Below the pieces are notes generated by a model. The model ran no database searches, was not told the origin of the DNA, and saw only the letters and a list, made by a program, of their open reading frames with translations. The position numbers and the translations under genes are program-made. This document shows positions 16,181 through 24,789 of a stretch of DNA of 64,000 nt, in pieces. How positions within the stretch are numbered: the stretch's first letter is position 1; each line of letters opens with the position of its first letter. The DNA comes from UBA5738 sp964470995 (GTDB lineage Bacteria > Patescibacteriota > Minisyncoccia > Minisyncoccales > UBA5738). The stretch lies in NCBI GenBank assembly GCA_964470995.1, contig CAYYEP010000004.1, positions 1-64,000 of the forward strand, given 5' to 3'.

Positions 16181-17449
16181 TTACGGCAGAATTATGGAGG
16201 CTAGGCCCAAGAATGCCAAAAAACCAAGTACGTCGGTAGCGGTGGTGATAAAAATAGTCGCCGAAGAGGCCGGGTCTTTACCGAGCCGGTGCATTACCAG
16301 GGGGATCAGCGTTCCGGCTGCGGCCGCGACAACAAGGTTTACCACCATGGCGGCGAAGAGGATTGCGGAAATTAAAGGGTCGCGGTTGGCGATAAAAGAG
16401 ATCGCGGCGACTATAAATCCGTTTATGACTCCATTGACGAATCCGGAAATTATCTCATTTTTTAATATTTCGGGTACCGATCCATTCTCGATTTGTTTTA
16501 GGGTTATGCCTCTGACCATGACTGCCATTGCCTGGGTTCCGGCATTTCCGCCCATTCCCGCGATGATGGGCATATATATGGCTAAAATAACGTATTTGGA
16601 GATTTTTTCATTAAATATGCCTACCGTAAAGGATGCCAGAAATGAAGTTGCCAAATTGATGATCAGCCATTTGTAGCGGAATTTTATTTTACTGGTGGCG
16701 CTATCAAAGACGCTTTCTTCTTCCGAGACTCCGGCAAAGTCATATAAAGACATTGATTCGCGCTCTTTCAGCAGGCGCAGAACATCGTCGGAGTAGATTA
16801 TCCCCATAACTTGCCCTTTGCTTCCGAGTACCGCGACTTTTGTATTTGGGCGGTTGTGGAATAGGGCGATAACGTCTTCGTGGGTTGCTTGGGATGAAAC
16901 CGCGGAAATTTTTCGGATGTATTTTTTAACTTTGTCCCGAGGCCGCGCAAAGCCCAGGTCGTGGCCGGGCAGATATCCGGATATTATTTTTTTATCCCTG
17001 TTTGGTTTCATCGCGATAATTGCCGGAGGCCGGCCGGTGCGTTTTTCGTGGGATCTAAACCGTTTTGATACTTCGGCGATACTGTTAATTTCATCAACTA
17101 GGATGAAGTCGGGGTTCATCAATCCGGCCGCCGATTCGGGATCGAAATCAAGCAATGTTTTAAGAGCATCCCGGGTTTCTTGGCCAACTAGATTTAAAAT
17201 TTTTTTTTGTTTCTCCTTTGCGAAAAGCTGAAGGATGTCGGTAGCTTCATCGGGTTCGGCGAATTCGATCAAGGCAGATAATTCTTCTTCGGTCAGGTTC
17301 GAAAGCAGGCCGTAAATAATATATTTGTTCAGGGTCAAGCAGGCTTGGACCTGATCGGCAGGGTCCATTTTCTTGAAAATCTCAATTCGTTTTTCGGGAT
17401 TGAGGATGATCTCTGAAAACGGCTCAATTTTCTTTTTATTGGATTTCAC
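16181..17449 (-). CDS. mgtE: MgtE-family magnesium transporter
   Basis: This 422-residue protein has the MgtE layout: an N-terminal helical superhelix (about 20-120), a CBS pair (about 125-250), a connecting helix, then five membrane helices (about 280-422). The hallmark IAGMGGNAGTQAMAVMVRG lies in the second membrane segment. MgtE is a dimeric Mg2+ channel in the inner membrane, gated shut when the cytosolic domains bind Mg2+. Length is slightly below the usual 450. It is a single gene on the minus strand with a promoter at 17483-17510. I saw no M-box riboswitch in its short leader. Confidence 0.93.
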   Translation of the reverse strand: MKSNKKKIEPFSEIILNPEKRIEIFKKMDPADQVQACLTLNKYIIYGLLSNLTEEELSALIEFAEPDEATDILQLFAKEKQKKILNLVGQETRDALKTLLDFDPESAAGLMNPDFILVDEINSIAEVSKRFRSHEKRTGRPPAIIAMKPNRDKKIISGYLPGHDLGFARPRDKVKKYIRKISAVSSQATHEDVIALFHNRPNTKVAVLGSKGQVMGIIYSDDVLRLLKERESMSLYDFAGVSEEESVFDSATSKIKFRYKWLIINLATSFLASFTVGIFNEKISKYVILAIYMPIIAGMGGNAGTQAMAVMVRGITLKQIENGSVPEILKNEIISGFVNGVINGFIVAAISFIANRDPLISAILFAAMVVNLVVAAAAGTLIPLVMHRLGKDPASSATIFITTATDVLGFLAFLGLASIILP

Positions 17450-17482
17450 GCCTTTGGAAAATTATTTGTATCGTACATTTTA

Positions 17483-17510
17483 ACTATATCCTTGATCGCT
17501 GTTTAGGCAA
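17483..17510 (-). promoter_or_regulatory. Candidate mgtE promoter
   Basis: On the minus strand TTGCCT (17510-17505) and TATAGT (17488-17483) are separated by 16 bases, 33 bases before the mgtE start. Confidence 0.5.
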
Positions 17511-17596
17511 AATTATTTTTTTGCGTCGTAATGTTGCAAAAATTAGGGACGTAAACTATTTCCATATAGCGGGTAAGGTAGTAAAATGGCGGTATT

Positions 17597-18175
17597 ATGG
17601 ATAAAATCGCTTTGATAAACGAGGAAAAAAAATTTGATGGAACCGGTTTCGCGACGGATCATGTCAGTGGCAAGGAGTTTTTGCATTGCGAATTCATAAG
17701 ATGCGATTTTTCGGATTGCAAACTGGCGGGAGCGGTATTTTGCGGATGCAAATTCTTGAATTGTAATTTTTCCAACGCGCGCGTCGAAAACTGCAGTTTT
17801 AGGGGTGCGGTATTCGAAGGATGCAAGTTGATGGGGATATTGTTCAATGAAATAAACCAATTTATGCTGGATTGGGAATTTAGGAATTGTTTGATTGAAT
17901 TTTGCAATTTTGACGGACTTAAAATCAAGGGCGGAAAATTCGCAGGTTGTACGATACGCGAATCGGATTTCACCAATACCAACTTGCAGAAATGCGATTT
18001 TAGCTGCGCGGATTTGCAAGGAAGCATATTCCGGAGCGCCAACCTGACAGGGGCGAATTTTACCGGCGGCAGGAATTATTATATCGATCCGACGCAGAAT
18101 AAAATGAAAGGAGCGAGATTTTCCCAGCCGGAGGTGTTGGTGTTGTTGGCGGCGTTTGAAATAAAAATTGAATAA
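17597..18175 (+). CDS. Pentapeptide-repeat protein
   Basis: This 192-residue protein consists almost entirely of A(D/N)LXX/CXF-type pentapeptide repeats (CDFSDCKLAGAVFCGC, SADLQGSIFRSANL and similar), which fold into a right-handed square beta helix. It is unusually rich in Cys at the repeat positions. Related Qnr and MfpA proteins mimic DNA and protect gyrase, but most members have no known role. It may begin an operon with the Nudix gene five bases downstream. A gyrase role cannot be read from the sequence. Confidence 0.85.
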   Translation: MDKIALINEEKKFDGTGFATDHVSGKEFLHCEFIRCDFSDCKLAGAVFCGCKFLNCNFSNARVENCSFRGAVFEGCKLMGILFNEINQFMLDWEFRNCLIEFCNFDGLKIKGGKFAGCTIRESDFTNTNLQKCDFSCADLQGSIFRSANLTGANFTGGRNYYIDPTQNKMKGARFSQPEVLVLLAAFEIKIE

Positions 18176-18180
18176 GCCAT

Positions 18181-18615
18181 ATGGACAAAATGGAACAAGA
18201 GAAAAAAACGAAGGTGGGTGTGGGGGTAATGATTGTTAAAAACGGCAAGGTGCTTATGGGCAAGAGAAAGGGTTCGCATGGCGCGGGCGAGTTTGCTTTT
18301 CCGGGCGGGCACTTGGAGTACATGGAGTCGTTCGAGGCGTGCGCCAAAAGGGAGGCGGCCGAAGAAACCGGGATAGAAATAGAAAACGTTCGTTTTTTGA
18401 TGCTGGCCAACGTGGCCAAATACGCGCCCAAGCATTACGCGCACGTTACGTTGATGGCGGATTGGAAATCGGGTGAACCACGAGTTTTGGAGCCGGAAGT
18501 ATGCGAGTTGTGGGGGTGGCATAGTTTGAGCAATCTGCCCGAACCATTGTTTGAGACGTGCAAGTTGTCGATCGACAGTTACAAAACCGGCAGGAATTAT
18601 TATGATAAATATTAA
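18181..18615 (+). CDS. Nudix hydrolase, MutT-like
   Basis: This 144-residue protein has an intact Nudix box (G-x5-E-x7-REAAEETGI, starting GGHLEYMESFEACAKREA), preceded by PGG and a strand with GKRKGS. Enzymes of this type hydrolyse nucleoside diphosphates linked to another group, often oxidised or non-canonical dNTPs. It is short, close to NUDT15/MutT size. It sits between pentapeptide-repeat and VOC genes at gaps of 5 and 11 bases, so they are probably co-transcribed. The substrate is unknown. Confidence 0.88.
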   Translation: MDKMEQEKKTKVGVGVMIVKNGKVLMGKRKGSHGAGEFAFPGGHLEYMESFEACAKREAAEETGIEIENVRFLMLANVAKYAPKHYAHVTLMADWKSGEPRVLEPEVCELWGWHSLSNLPEPLFETCKLSIDSYKTGRNYYDKY

Positions 18616-18626
18616 AAAGGTTTTTT

Positions 18627-19076
18627 ATGGAGAAGTTAATTCGAAATAATTTAGTGGTTGAGCTGCACGTGCCAGATTTGAGGCTGGCAAGGGATTTTTA
18701 CGGCAAGCTTGGCTTTGAGCTGGCGTTGGATGATTCACCCAATGAAGCGCAGCCGGGATATATGACGATGGCGCGCAAGGACGGTGCCGGCGTTACGATG
18801 CTTAACTTTTATGGCGGCGATGAGAGGGTTTATAATCAGGCATACTTTAAACAATTCCCAAAAGGCACAAAAAGGGGTTACGCGGTGAGCGTGACGATAC
18901 CGGTGGCGGATATTGATGAAGTTTACGGCCAGGCGCAAAATTTTTTAGCCAAAAGCATCGTACGCGAATTAAAAGGGGTCGAAGACCATAGCAAGATGTG
19001 GAAAGATTTTCGAATGATCGATCCGTTCGGATTTTACCTGCGGTTTACCGAATTGTTGGATTGGGGCCAGCAATAG
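18627..19076 (+). CDS. Glyoxalase/bleomycin-resistance (VOC) family protein
   Basis: This 149-residue protein has the paired beta-alpha-beta units of the vicinal oxygen chelate fold: VVELHVPDLRLARDFYGKLGFEL opens the first unit, and VTIPVADIDEVYG followed by RMIDPFGFYLRF forms the second. Members bind a metal and act as glyoxalases, dioxygenases or drug-binding resistance proteins. The substrate cannot be read from the sequence. It has a clear ribosome site (AGGTTTTTT region just before ATG is weak but spacing is normal) and follows the Nudix gene by 11 bases. Confidence 0.8.
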   Translation: MEKLIRNNLVVELHVPDLRLARDFYGKLGFELALDDSPNEAQPGYMTMARKDGAGVTMLNFYGGDERVYNQAYFKQFPKGTKRGYAVSVTIPVADIDEVYGQAQNFLAKSIVRELKGVEDHSKMWKDFRMIDPFGFYLRFTELLDWGQQ

Positions 19077-19114
19077 TGTTATGCTAGGGTTATCATTATT
19101 TAAGCGCAAAAACC

Positions 19115-20080
19115 ATGAATAAAAAACTAGTCGGGATCGCGGTTGCAGTGGTTCTTATAGCGGGATTTTTTTGGTATTTGTCGAATGAGAACAAAAAAGT
19201 TCAGGTTGATAATTCGCTTGAGTCGGCAACCGAACAGGAAGAAGCGCAAGCGACGCTTCCCGCGGTAGAAGAAGGAACGGAAGAACCGCAGACGGAGGCG
19301 GCGACGGAAGAAGATCAGGTTAAAGAAGCGGAAAACAAGCCCGAAGAGACAATTGGCACATCTGCCGGAGGACGTAAAATTATGGCTTACCATTACGGCA
19401 CCGGTTCCAAGGAAGTTTTGCTGGTGGGAGGAATCCATGGCGGATATTCTTGGAATACGGCGCTGTTGGCTTATCAAATGATGGATTATTTTGATGCCAA
19501 TCCCAAGGCGGTTCCGGATGGAGTCAAGGTGACGATTGTTCCGGTGCTGAATTCCGACGGGTTGAGCCGAGTCGTAGATTCGGCCGGACGTTTTAAACCC
19601 ACCGATGTTTCGACTTCACAGGAGGACAGGATCGCCGGACGTTTTAATGCCAATAACGTGGATTTAAACCGCAATTTTGACTGTAATTGGCAGGCAACGG
19701 CGGTGTGGCAGAATAAGACGGTGAGCGGCGGAACCAGCGTCTTTTCTGAGCCGGAGGCGCGGGCAATCCGCGATTACGTCCAGAAGCCGGAGATCACCGC
19801 GGTGGTGGCGTGGTATAGTTCGGCGGGAGGAGTATTTTCTTCAAGTTGCAATGGCGAGGTGGCGGCGGCGACAAAGGAAATGACTGATATTTACGCCAAA
19901 GCTTCGGGTTATCCGGCGCACAAGGATTTTGATTATTACGAAATTTCGGGTGATATGACGAATTGGTTTGCCAAGAATAATGTGCCGGCGGTGGGCGTGG
20001 TATTGACCACGGCCGACGATGTGGAGTGGGATAAAAACTTGGCTGGGGTGAAGGCGGTGTTGAATCATTTCGCCAAATAG
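19115..20080 (+). CDS. Membrane-anchored M14-like protein lacking catalytic residues
   Basis: This 321-residue protein has an N-terminal membrane helix (about 5-21), a Glu-rich linker (about 30-85), and an M14 carboxypeptidase-like domain. Compared with its neighbour at 20083, key positions have changed: HGGYS at 108-112 instead of HGGYE, W233-Y234-S instead of WHS, and GVVL at 294-297 (V296) instead of the catalytic-region Glu of TAEL. The NRNFDCNW substrate-binding stretch is kept. It is therefore probably a catalytically dead M14 fold displayed outside the membrane, perhaps binding cell-wall peptides or partnering with the active paralogue. The gene ends two bases before that paralogue, so they are co-expressed. 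Confidence 0.85.
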   Translation: MNKKLVGIAVAVVLIAGFFWYLSNENKKVQVDNSLESATEQEEAQATLPAVEEGTEEPQTEAATEEDQVKEAENKPEETIGTSAGGRKIMAYHYGTGSKEVLLVGGIHGGYSWNTALLAYQMMDYFDANPKAVPDGVKVTIVPVLNSDGLSRVVDSAGRFKPTDVSTSQEDRIAGRFNANNVDLNRNFDCNWQATAVWQNKTVSGGTSVFSEPEARAIRDYVQKPEITAVVAWYSSAGGVFSSSCNGEVAAATKEMTDIYAKASGYPAHKDFDYYEISGDMTNWFAKNNVPAVGVVLTTADDVEWDKNLAGVKAVLNHFAK

Positions 20081-20082
20081 CG

Positions 20083-21006
20083 ATGGCCGCAAAAAACCGT
20101 AAATTTTTTTTGATCGCAGCGATCGGAGTTGCCGCGCTTGGCGCGGCAACGCTGTTGATGCTGGATAAGTTTATAAAAGAAACGAAAATTGAAATTGAAA
20201 CGCCTAAAATTGAGGAACCGGTGCCAGAATCTCCGGCGCCGGTAACAATGGAAACCCCCGGGCCGCGGCAGGCAATAATCGGATTCTCGGTGCAAGGAAG
20301 ACAGATTGAAGCGTATACATTCGGCGGCGGGGTAAAAGAGCTGCTTTTTGTGGGCGGTATGCATGGCGGTTATGAATGGAATAGTATTCTGCTGGCTTAC
20401 GAATTCATTGATTATTTACAGCAGAATCCGGATGCTGTTTCGGAGAATTTAACAGTAACAGTGATTCCTGACGCGAATCCCGACGGTGTTTATAAGATTG
20501 TGGGCAAAGAAGGGCGGTTTATTGCGGCGGAAGTGCCGGCAGGTACAAGCGGCGACGGCCGATTTAATGCCCGCGGAGTTGATCTTAACCGGAATTTTGA
20601 CTGCAATTGGCGGCCTGACGGCGTTTGGCAGAATAAAACCGTGAGCGGCGGGAGCAGTGCATTCTCCGAGCCGGAGGCGGCGGCGATTCGCGATTATGCG
20701 CTTGCCTACAGGCCGGCGGCAGTGATATTTTGGCATAGCAAGTCGGGGACGGTTTATGGCTCGGGATGCAATGCGGATATGCTGGATGAGACTGGTGATA
20801 TTATGAACGCTTACGCAAAGGCGGCGGGTTATAAGACCGCACCGACGTTCGACAGCTACGTAGTCAACGGTGATGCCTCGGATTGGCTGGCGTCAATCGG
20901 TATTCCGGCGATAACAGCTGAATTGGCAACCCACAGCTCGATAGAATGGGACAATAATCTGGCCGGTATAAAGGCGGTACTGAAATACTACGAGAGCAAG
21001 GATTAA
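20083..21006 (+). CDS. Membrane-anchored M14-family zinc carboxypeptidase
   Basis: This 307-residue protein has an N-terminal membrane helix (about 8-26), a short Glu/Pro linker, and an M14-type peptidase domain with H94-GGY-E98, DLNRNFDCNW, W217-H218-S and a late Glu, E280, in TAEL. These supply the expected zinc ligands, the Asn-Arg substrate clamp and the general base. It probably trims peptides, such as cell-wall stem peptides, outside the membrane. It lies directly after a close paralogue with the same layout but changed catalytic positions. The family is firm; the substrate is inferred. Confidence 0.87.
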   Translation: MAAKNRKFFLIAAIGVAALGAATLLMLDKFIKETKIEIETPKIEEPVPESPAPVTMETPGPRQAIIGFSVQGRQIEAYTFGGGVKELLFVGGMHGGYEWNSILLAYEFIDYLQQNPDAVSENLTVTVIPDANPDGVYKIVGKEGRFIAAEVPAGTSGDGRFNARGVDLNRNFDCNWRPDGVWQNKTVSGGSSAFSEPEAAAIRDYALAYRPAAVIFWHSKSGTVYGSGCNADMLDETGDIMNAYAKAAGYKTAPTFDSYVVNGDASDWLASIGIPAITAELATHSSIEWDNNLAGIKAVLKYYESKD

Positions 21007-21092
21007 GCCAGGGTATTTAAAATGTAAATTTACGCAAGGTTTTAGCTTGTACTTTGCAAACTTTAAGGTGAAACCTTGGAGCGCGCCGATGG

Positions 21093-21121
21093 TTGCCACC
21101 TGGGAAAAATTGGTATAGAAT
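21093..21121 (+). promoter_or_regulatory. valS promoter candidate
   Basis: TTGCCA (21093-21098), 17-base spacer, TAGAAT (21116-21121). An inverted repeat CAAGGTTT / AAACCTTG upstream (21034-21041 and 21071-21078) may end the peptidase transcript. Confidence 0.55.
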
Positions 21122-21184
21122 AATGTGAATGTTGAAAAGCATTCTTTATTTTGTTTAAAAGCTATTTTAGGTAGCAGAAATCAA

Positions 21185-23302
21185 ATGTTTGAAAAATTTT
21201 TAAAACCGTACAATCCGAGCGAAAATGAGGGGCCCATTTATAAAATATGGGAGGAAAGCGGTTATTTTAATCCCGATAATCTGCCAGCAAGGTATGAAGG
21301 GTATTACAGCATTATTATGCCGCCGCCGAACGCCAACGGCAGGTTGCACGCTGGCCACGGGCTGGATATGACGCTTAAAGATATTGCGGCGCGTTTTAAC
21401 AGGATGCGCGGCAAGCGAGTGTTATTTTTGCCGGGAGCCGACCACGCGGGATTTGAGACCCAGATGGTGTTTGAAAAAAAAATGGCCAAGGAGGGCCGCT
21501 CGCGTTTTGGTATGTTGCCGGACCAGCTATATAAGGAGATTTGGGAATTTACGATGACCAACCGCGATACCATGGAGGACGATATCCGCCGCCTGGGAAC
21601 GTCGTGCGATTGGTCGCGCAAAAAATTTACACTGGACAATGATATTGTCAGGCGCGTTCAGGATACCTTTTTAAAGATGTATGAAGACGGCCTGATTTAT
21701 CGCGGCGAGCGGATTGTGAACTGGAATTCCAAATTCCAGACTTCGTTATCGGATATCGAGGTACAGTTTGTGGAGCAGAAGGATCCTTTCTATTATTTTC
21801 AATACGGGCCGTTCGTGATCGGGACGGTGCGGCCGGAAACCAAATTCGGCGATAAATATGTAGTGATGCATCCAGATGACCGAAGATATGCCGGATACAA
21901 ACACGGCCAGAAGATCGACTTGGAATGGATTAACGGGCCGATAACCGCGACGATCATCAAAGACTCGTGTATTGATATGGAGTTTGGCACCGGGGTAATG
22001 ACAATCACGCCGTGGCATTCGGCGGTTGATTTCGAGATCGCCGAAAGGCATAACCTGGACAAGGAACAGATTATTGATTTTAACGGCCGACTTTTGCCGG
22101 CGGCGGGAGAATTCGCGGGAATGAAAATTGCTGAGGCCAGGCCAAAGATTGTGGAGAAATTGAAGAGCAAGGGGTTGTTGGTGAAGGTGGATCCAAATTA
22201 CGTCCATTCGGTGCCGGTTTGCGAACGTACCAAGGCGGCGATTGAGCCGCAGGTCAAAAAACAGTGGTTCGTGAGAATGAAGCCGCTGGCGGAAATGGTG
22301 ATCGATTCGGTTGAAAAGAGAAACGAGATCAATATTTTGCCGGAGTATCAGAAGACCATTTTGCTGCATTGGATGCATAATACGATTGACTGGAATATTT
22401 CGCGCCAAATCGTGTGGGGAATTCCGATTCCGGCATGGTTTAGGGGGGATGAGGCTAAGGTTGGTTGCGATTGCCCGGGCGAAGGCTGGGAAAAAGACCC
22501 GGACACTTTTGATACGTGGTTTTCTTCGGGCCAGTGGCCGCTGTTGACTTTAGGCTATCCGAAAGGGGACGATTATAGAAATTATTATCCGACCGACCTG
22601 ATGGAAACGGGTTCGGATTTGGTGTTTAAATGGGTGCCAAGAATGATCATTTTTGGTTTGTATCTGGGAAAGCAAATTCCGTTCAAGAATGTTTATTTCC
22701 ATGGGATGGTCAATGACGAGAAGAACCAGAAAATGTCCAAATCAAAGGGGAACGTGGTTAGCCCGATCGATATGAGCGATAAATTTGGAACTGATGCATT
22801 GCGGATGGCACTGGTGGTGGGCAATACGCCGGGAGGAAGCGTGCCATTGTCGGAAAACAAAATCAAGGGTTACAAGCATTTTTCCAATAAGGTTTGGAAT
22901 ATTGCGCGTTTCGTGCTGACCAATACCCAGGATTACGATACCAATAGCCAGCCCGAATTATTGGAGAAAGATAAATCCCGGCTGGAAGAATTGGATCAGG
23001 TTTCGAGGGAGATGACGCAGGAATTGGAAGCATTGCGATTTGATTTGGCGGCGGATAAAATTTATCACTATGTTTGGCATACTTTTGCGGACGTAATATT
23101 GGAGGACAGCAAGAAATATCTTGCCGAAGGTAGCGAAGCCGAAAAAAGATCGACACAGAGAATGCTTTACGAAATATTTTGCCGGTTGTTAAAACTTTTA
23201 CATCCGTTTATACCGTTTGTGACGGAAACAATTTGGCAGGAGATACCACAATCCAAGTTTAAAGAGTCCGAATTGCTGATGCTGGCCGAATGGCCGGCGT
23301 AA
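21185..23302 (+). CDS. valS: Valyl-tRNA synthetase, unusually short
   Basis: This class I synthetase of about 705 residues charges tRNA-Val. It shows the HIGH-type motif HAGH in NANGRLHAGHGLDM, the CP1 editing region with GTVRPET and GTGVMTITP, the DTWFSSGQWPL stretch typical of ValRS, KMSKSKGN, and an anticodon-binding helical domain ending LLHPFIPFVTETIW. The ATG at 21185 follows AGGTAG; a longer frame from 21125 lacks homologous sequence. It is well below the usual 870-950 residues: the C-terminal coiled-coil arm is absent and connecting loops are short. Compact synthetases are common in reduced genomes. Confidence 0.92.
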   Translation: MFEKFLKPYNPSENEGPIYKIWEESGYFNPDNLPARYEGYYSIIMPPPNANGRLHAGHGLDMTLKDIAARFNRMRGKRVLFLPGADHAGFETQMVFEKKMAKEGRSRFGMLPDQLYKEIWEFTMTNRDTMEDDIRRLGTSCDWSRKKFTLDNDIVRRVQDTFLKMYEDGLIYRGERIVNWNSKFQTSLSDIEVQFVEQKDPFYYFQYGPFVIGTVRPETKFGDKYVVMHPDDRRYAGYKHGQKIDLEWINGPITATIIKDSCIDMEFGTGVMTITPWHSAVDFEIAERHNLDKEQIIDFNGRLLPAAGEFAGMKIAEARPKIVEKLKSKGLLVKVDPNYVHSVPVCERTKAAIEPQVKKQWFVRMKPLAEMVIDSVEKRNEINILPEYQKTILLHWMHNTIDWNISRQIVWGIPIPAWFRGDEAKVGCDCPGEGWEKDPDTFDTWFSSGQWPLLTLGYPKGDDYRNYYPTDLMETGSDLVFKWVPRMIIFGLYLGKQIPFKNVYFHGMVNDEKNQKMSKSKGNVVSPIDMSDKFGTDALRMALVVGNTPGGSVPLSENKIKGYKHFSNKVWNIARFVLTNTQDYDTNSQPELLEKDKSRLEELDQVSREMTQELEALRFDLAADKIYHYVWHTFADVILEDSKKYLAEGSEAEKRSTQRMLYEIFCRLLKLLHPFIPFVTETIWQEIPQSKFKESELLMLAEWPA

Positions 23303-23374
23303 AGCAAGCAGAACGCTTTTTATCGAGCGGCTTTTGCAGGGTTGGATATTTGGGCGCAATTTGGATAAGTTGCC

Positions 23375-24058
23375 ATGGATATAATTTACGAAGATAACCA
23401 TTTGATTGCGGTTAATAAGAAAGCGGGTGAAATTGTGCAGGGCGATAAGACCGGAGATGAGCCGCTGTCCGATAAGGTTAAGGCTTACCTTAAGAAAAAA
23501 TATAACAAGCCGGGGAATGTGTTTTTAGGCGTGGCGCACCGTATTGACCGGCCGGTGAGCGGCGCGGTTCTGTTTGCGCGAACGAGTAAGGCATTGGAAA
23601 GGATTAATGAGGTGATAAAAAAGCGCGAGATTAAAAAAATTTACTGGGCGGTAGTGAAAAACCGGCCGGCGGCCGATGCAGGAATGCTGACGCATTATTT
23701 GGTGCGTGATACCGAGAAGAATATTTCGGTGGTATATGACCGGGAGGTGCCTGGTTCACAAAAGGCGGTGTTGTCGTATAGTGTCGCGGGAAGCAATAGC
23801 GGATATTATTATCTCAAGATCGATCTGGAAACAGGGAGGCACCACCAGATAAGGGCGCAATTGGCTAAAATCGGCTGTCCGATCGTGGGAGACGTGAAAT
23901 ACGGTTATGAACGGCCAAACACAGGTGGGGGGATCAAACTGCATTCTTGGCGCATGGAGTTTGTCCATCCGGTGACCAAGGTGCCAATGATGATTACGGC
24001 AGCGGTTCCAAGCGATCCGGTTTGGAGTGGAGTTGTTTTGAAAGTCAAACCGATTTAA
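23375..24058 (+). CDS. RluA-family pseudouridine synthase
   Basis: This 227-residue enzyme converts uridine to pseudouridine in RNA. It has the catalytic-loop motif AHRIDRPVSG with the nucleophilic Asp, the GRHHQIRAQL stretch typical of RluA/RsuA enzymes, and IVGDVKYG. There is no S4 domain, so it is of the short RluA type rather than RluC/D. The target may be rRNA or tRNA and cannot be told from sequence. The gene stands alone, 73 bases after valS. Confidence 0.88.
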   Translation: MDIIYEDNHLIAVNKKAGEIVQGDKTGDEPLSDKVKAYLKKKYNKPGNVFLGVAHRIDRPVSGAVLFARTSKALERINEVIKKREIKKIYWAVVKNRPAADAGMLTHYLVRDTEKNISVVYDREVPGSQKAVLSYSVAGSNSGYYYLKIDLETGRHHQIRAQLAKIGCPIVGDVKYGYERPNTGGGIKLHSWRMEFVHPVTKVPMMITAAVPSDPVWSGVVLKVKPI

Positions 24059-24091
24059 GTATATACTTGGTATATACTTAGTATATACTTG
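24059..24091. repeat. Three tandem 11-bp repeats
   Basis: GTATATACTTG, GTATATACTTA and GTATATACTTG follow each other without gaps, starting at the base after the pseudouridine synthase stop. Each unit contains the self-complementary GTATATAC. The 11-bp spacing puts copies on the same face of the helix, as in operator arrays or iterons. No regulator or replication gene is adjacent. Confidence 0.8.
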
Positions 24092-24109
24092 ATGCTTGGA
24101 AAAACATAA

Positions 24110-24307
24110 CTAAGTCGGCAATATTGCCGAATTCGGAAAGGCGATCAAGGGATTTCTTACAGGCGAGAGGCTGGGCTTTATATTAATACGAAAGGCGAAA
24201 GCGGAGCGGCTTACAATACTATCAACAAGGCGGGACTGGAGTTGCTGGCAAGCTTGAGGTATAGGCCACCAAAAGATACGAATTTTGATGGTTTTTTTGG
24301 TATTTGA
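24110..24307 (+). pseudogene. C-terminal remnant of an unidentified gene
   Basis: This frame stays open for 65 codons and ends at TGA, but has no start codon and is preceded by an in-frame TAA. Its last 45 residues (starting LYINTKGESGAAYNTINKAG) have the composition of real protein. The front coincides with a 16-bp palindrome TCGGCAATATTGCCGA (24115-24130). It is best read as the tail of a gene lost during rearrangement, next to an IS200-type fragment. Not recognised. Confidence 0.35.
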
Positions 24308-24365
24308 TCGTTAAAACGAGTCCAAAAAGTTAATAATGACCCGGAACCATCATCCAAAGTTTTTT

Positions 24366-24548
24366 TATCTGCCAGAATGCTTCGCCGGCTTTACCGCGGG
24401 GATGAATGGTTGCCAGTAGCGTAGCGGAGGCTATAAACAAACTCTTTTCCTAGCGCGTAGCGTAAGCGGAGCGGGAGGAAAACCTCGGGGCTTTGCCCGA
24501 GGCAGTTTATTTACAAGCTAAATCCCCGGCTTTAGCAGGGGTGTATGT
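24366..24548 (+). repeat. Repeat element, copy A, with terminal hairpins
   Basis: From ATCTGCCAGAAT through GCGGGGATGAAT, CCGTAGCGTAGCG-like and CTATAAACAAACT blocks, this stretch matches, in inverted orientation, 39421-39596. It ends with a CCTCGGGGCTTTGCCCGAGG hairpin and a CCCC-GGCTTTAGCA-GGGG hairpin just before the transposase fragment. Subterminal hairpins without inverted terminal repeats are typical of IS200/IS605 ends and related REP-like elements. Confidence 0.7.
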
Positions 24549-24731
24549 TTGATGGCAACGCCGTATACTAAAGCCATCCGGCTGGGTGGCTTTGGTGACA
24601 ATTATGTCTGCAAATTACCGCCTTTTTACGAATTAAAATACCATATAGTTCGGACGCCAAAGTACCGCGGAAAAGTATTGGCCCACACCAAGGTAAAAGA
24701 TGAATTGAGAAGAATTTTTGAACTGATTTAA
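24549..24731 (+). pseudogene. Truncated IS200/IS605-type transposase
   Basis: The 60-residue frame contains YELKYHIVRTPKYRGKVL, the characteristic N-terminal part of Y1 transposases of the IS200 family, then stops after DELRRIFELI. Full-length TnpA is about 130-150 residues with HUH and catalytic Tyr motifs, which are missing here. The first about 25 residues do not belong to the family and come from the flanking repeat. It is a dead remnant linked to the repeat element upstream. Confidence 0.75.
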
Positions 24732-24789
24732 TCCGGTTTTGGCGCAGTTTAATTAAAGCTCCCGGCGGTTTGCGGGAGCATTGATTGTT

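Noticed and set aside
24366..24548. CRISPR-like or phage attachment interpretation of the repeat element
   Set aside because: There are only two diverged copies 15 kb apart in inverted orientation, with no spacers, no integrase and no cas genes.
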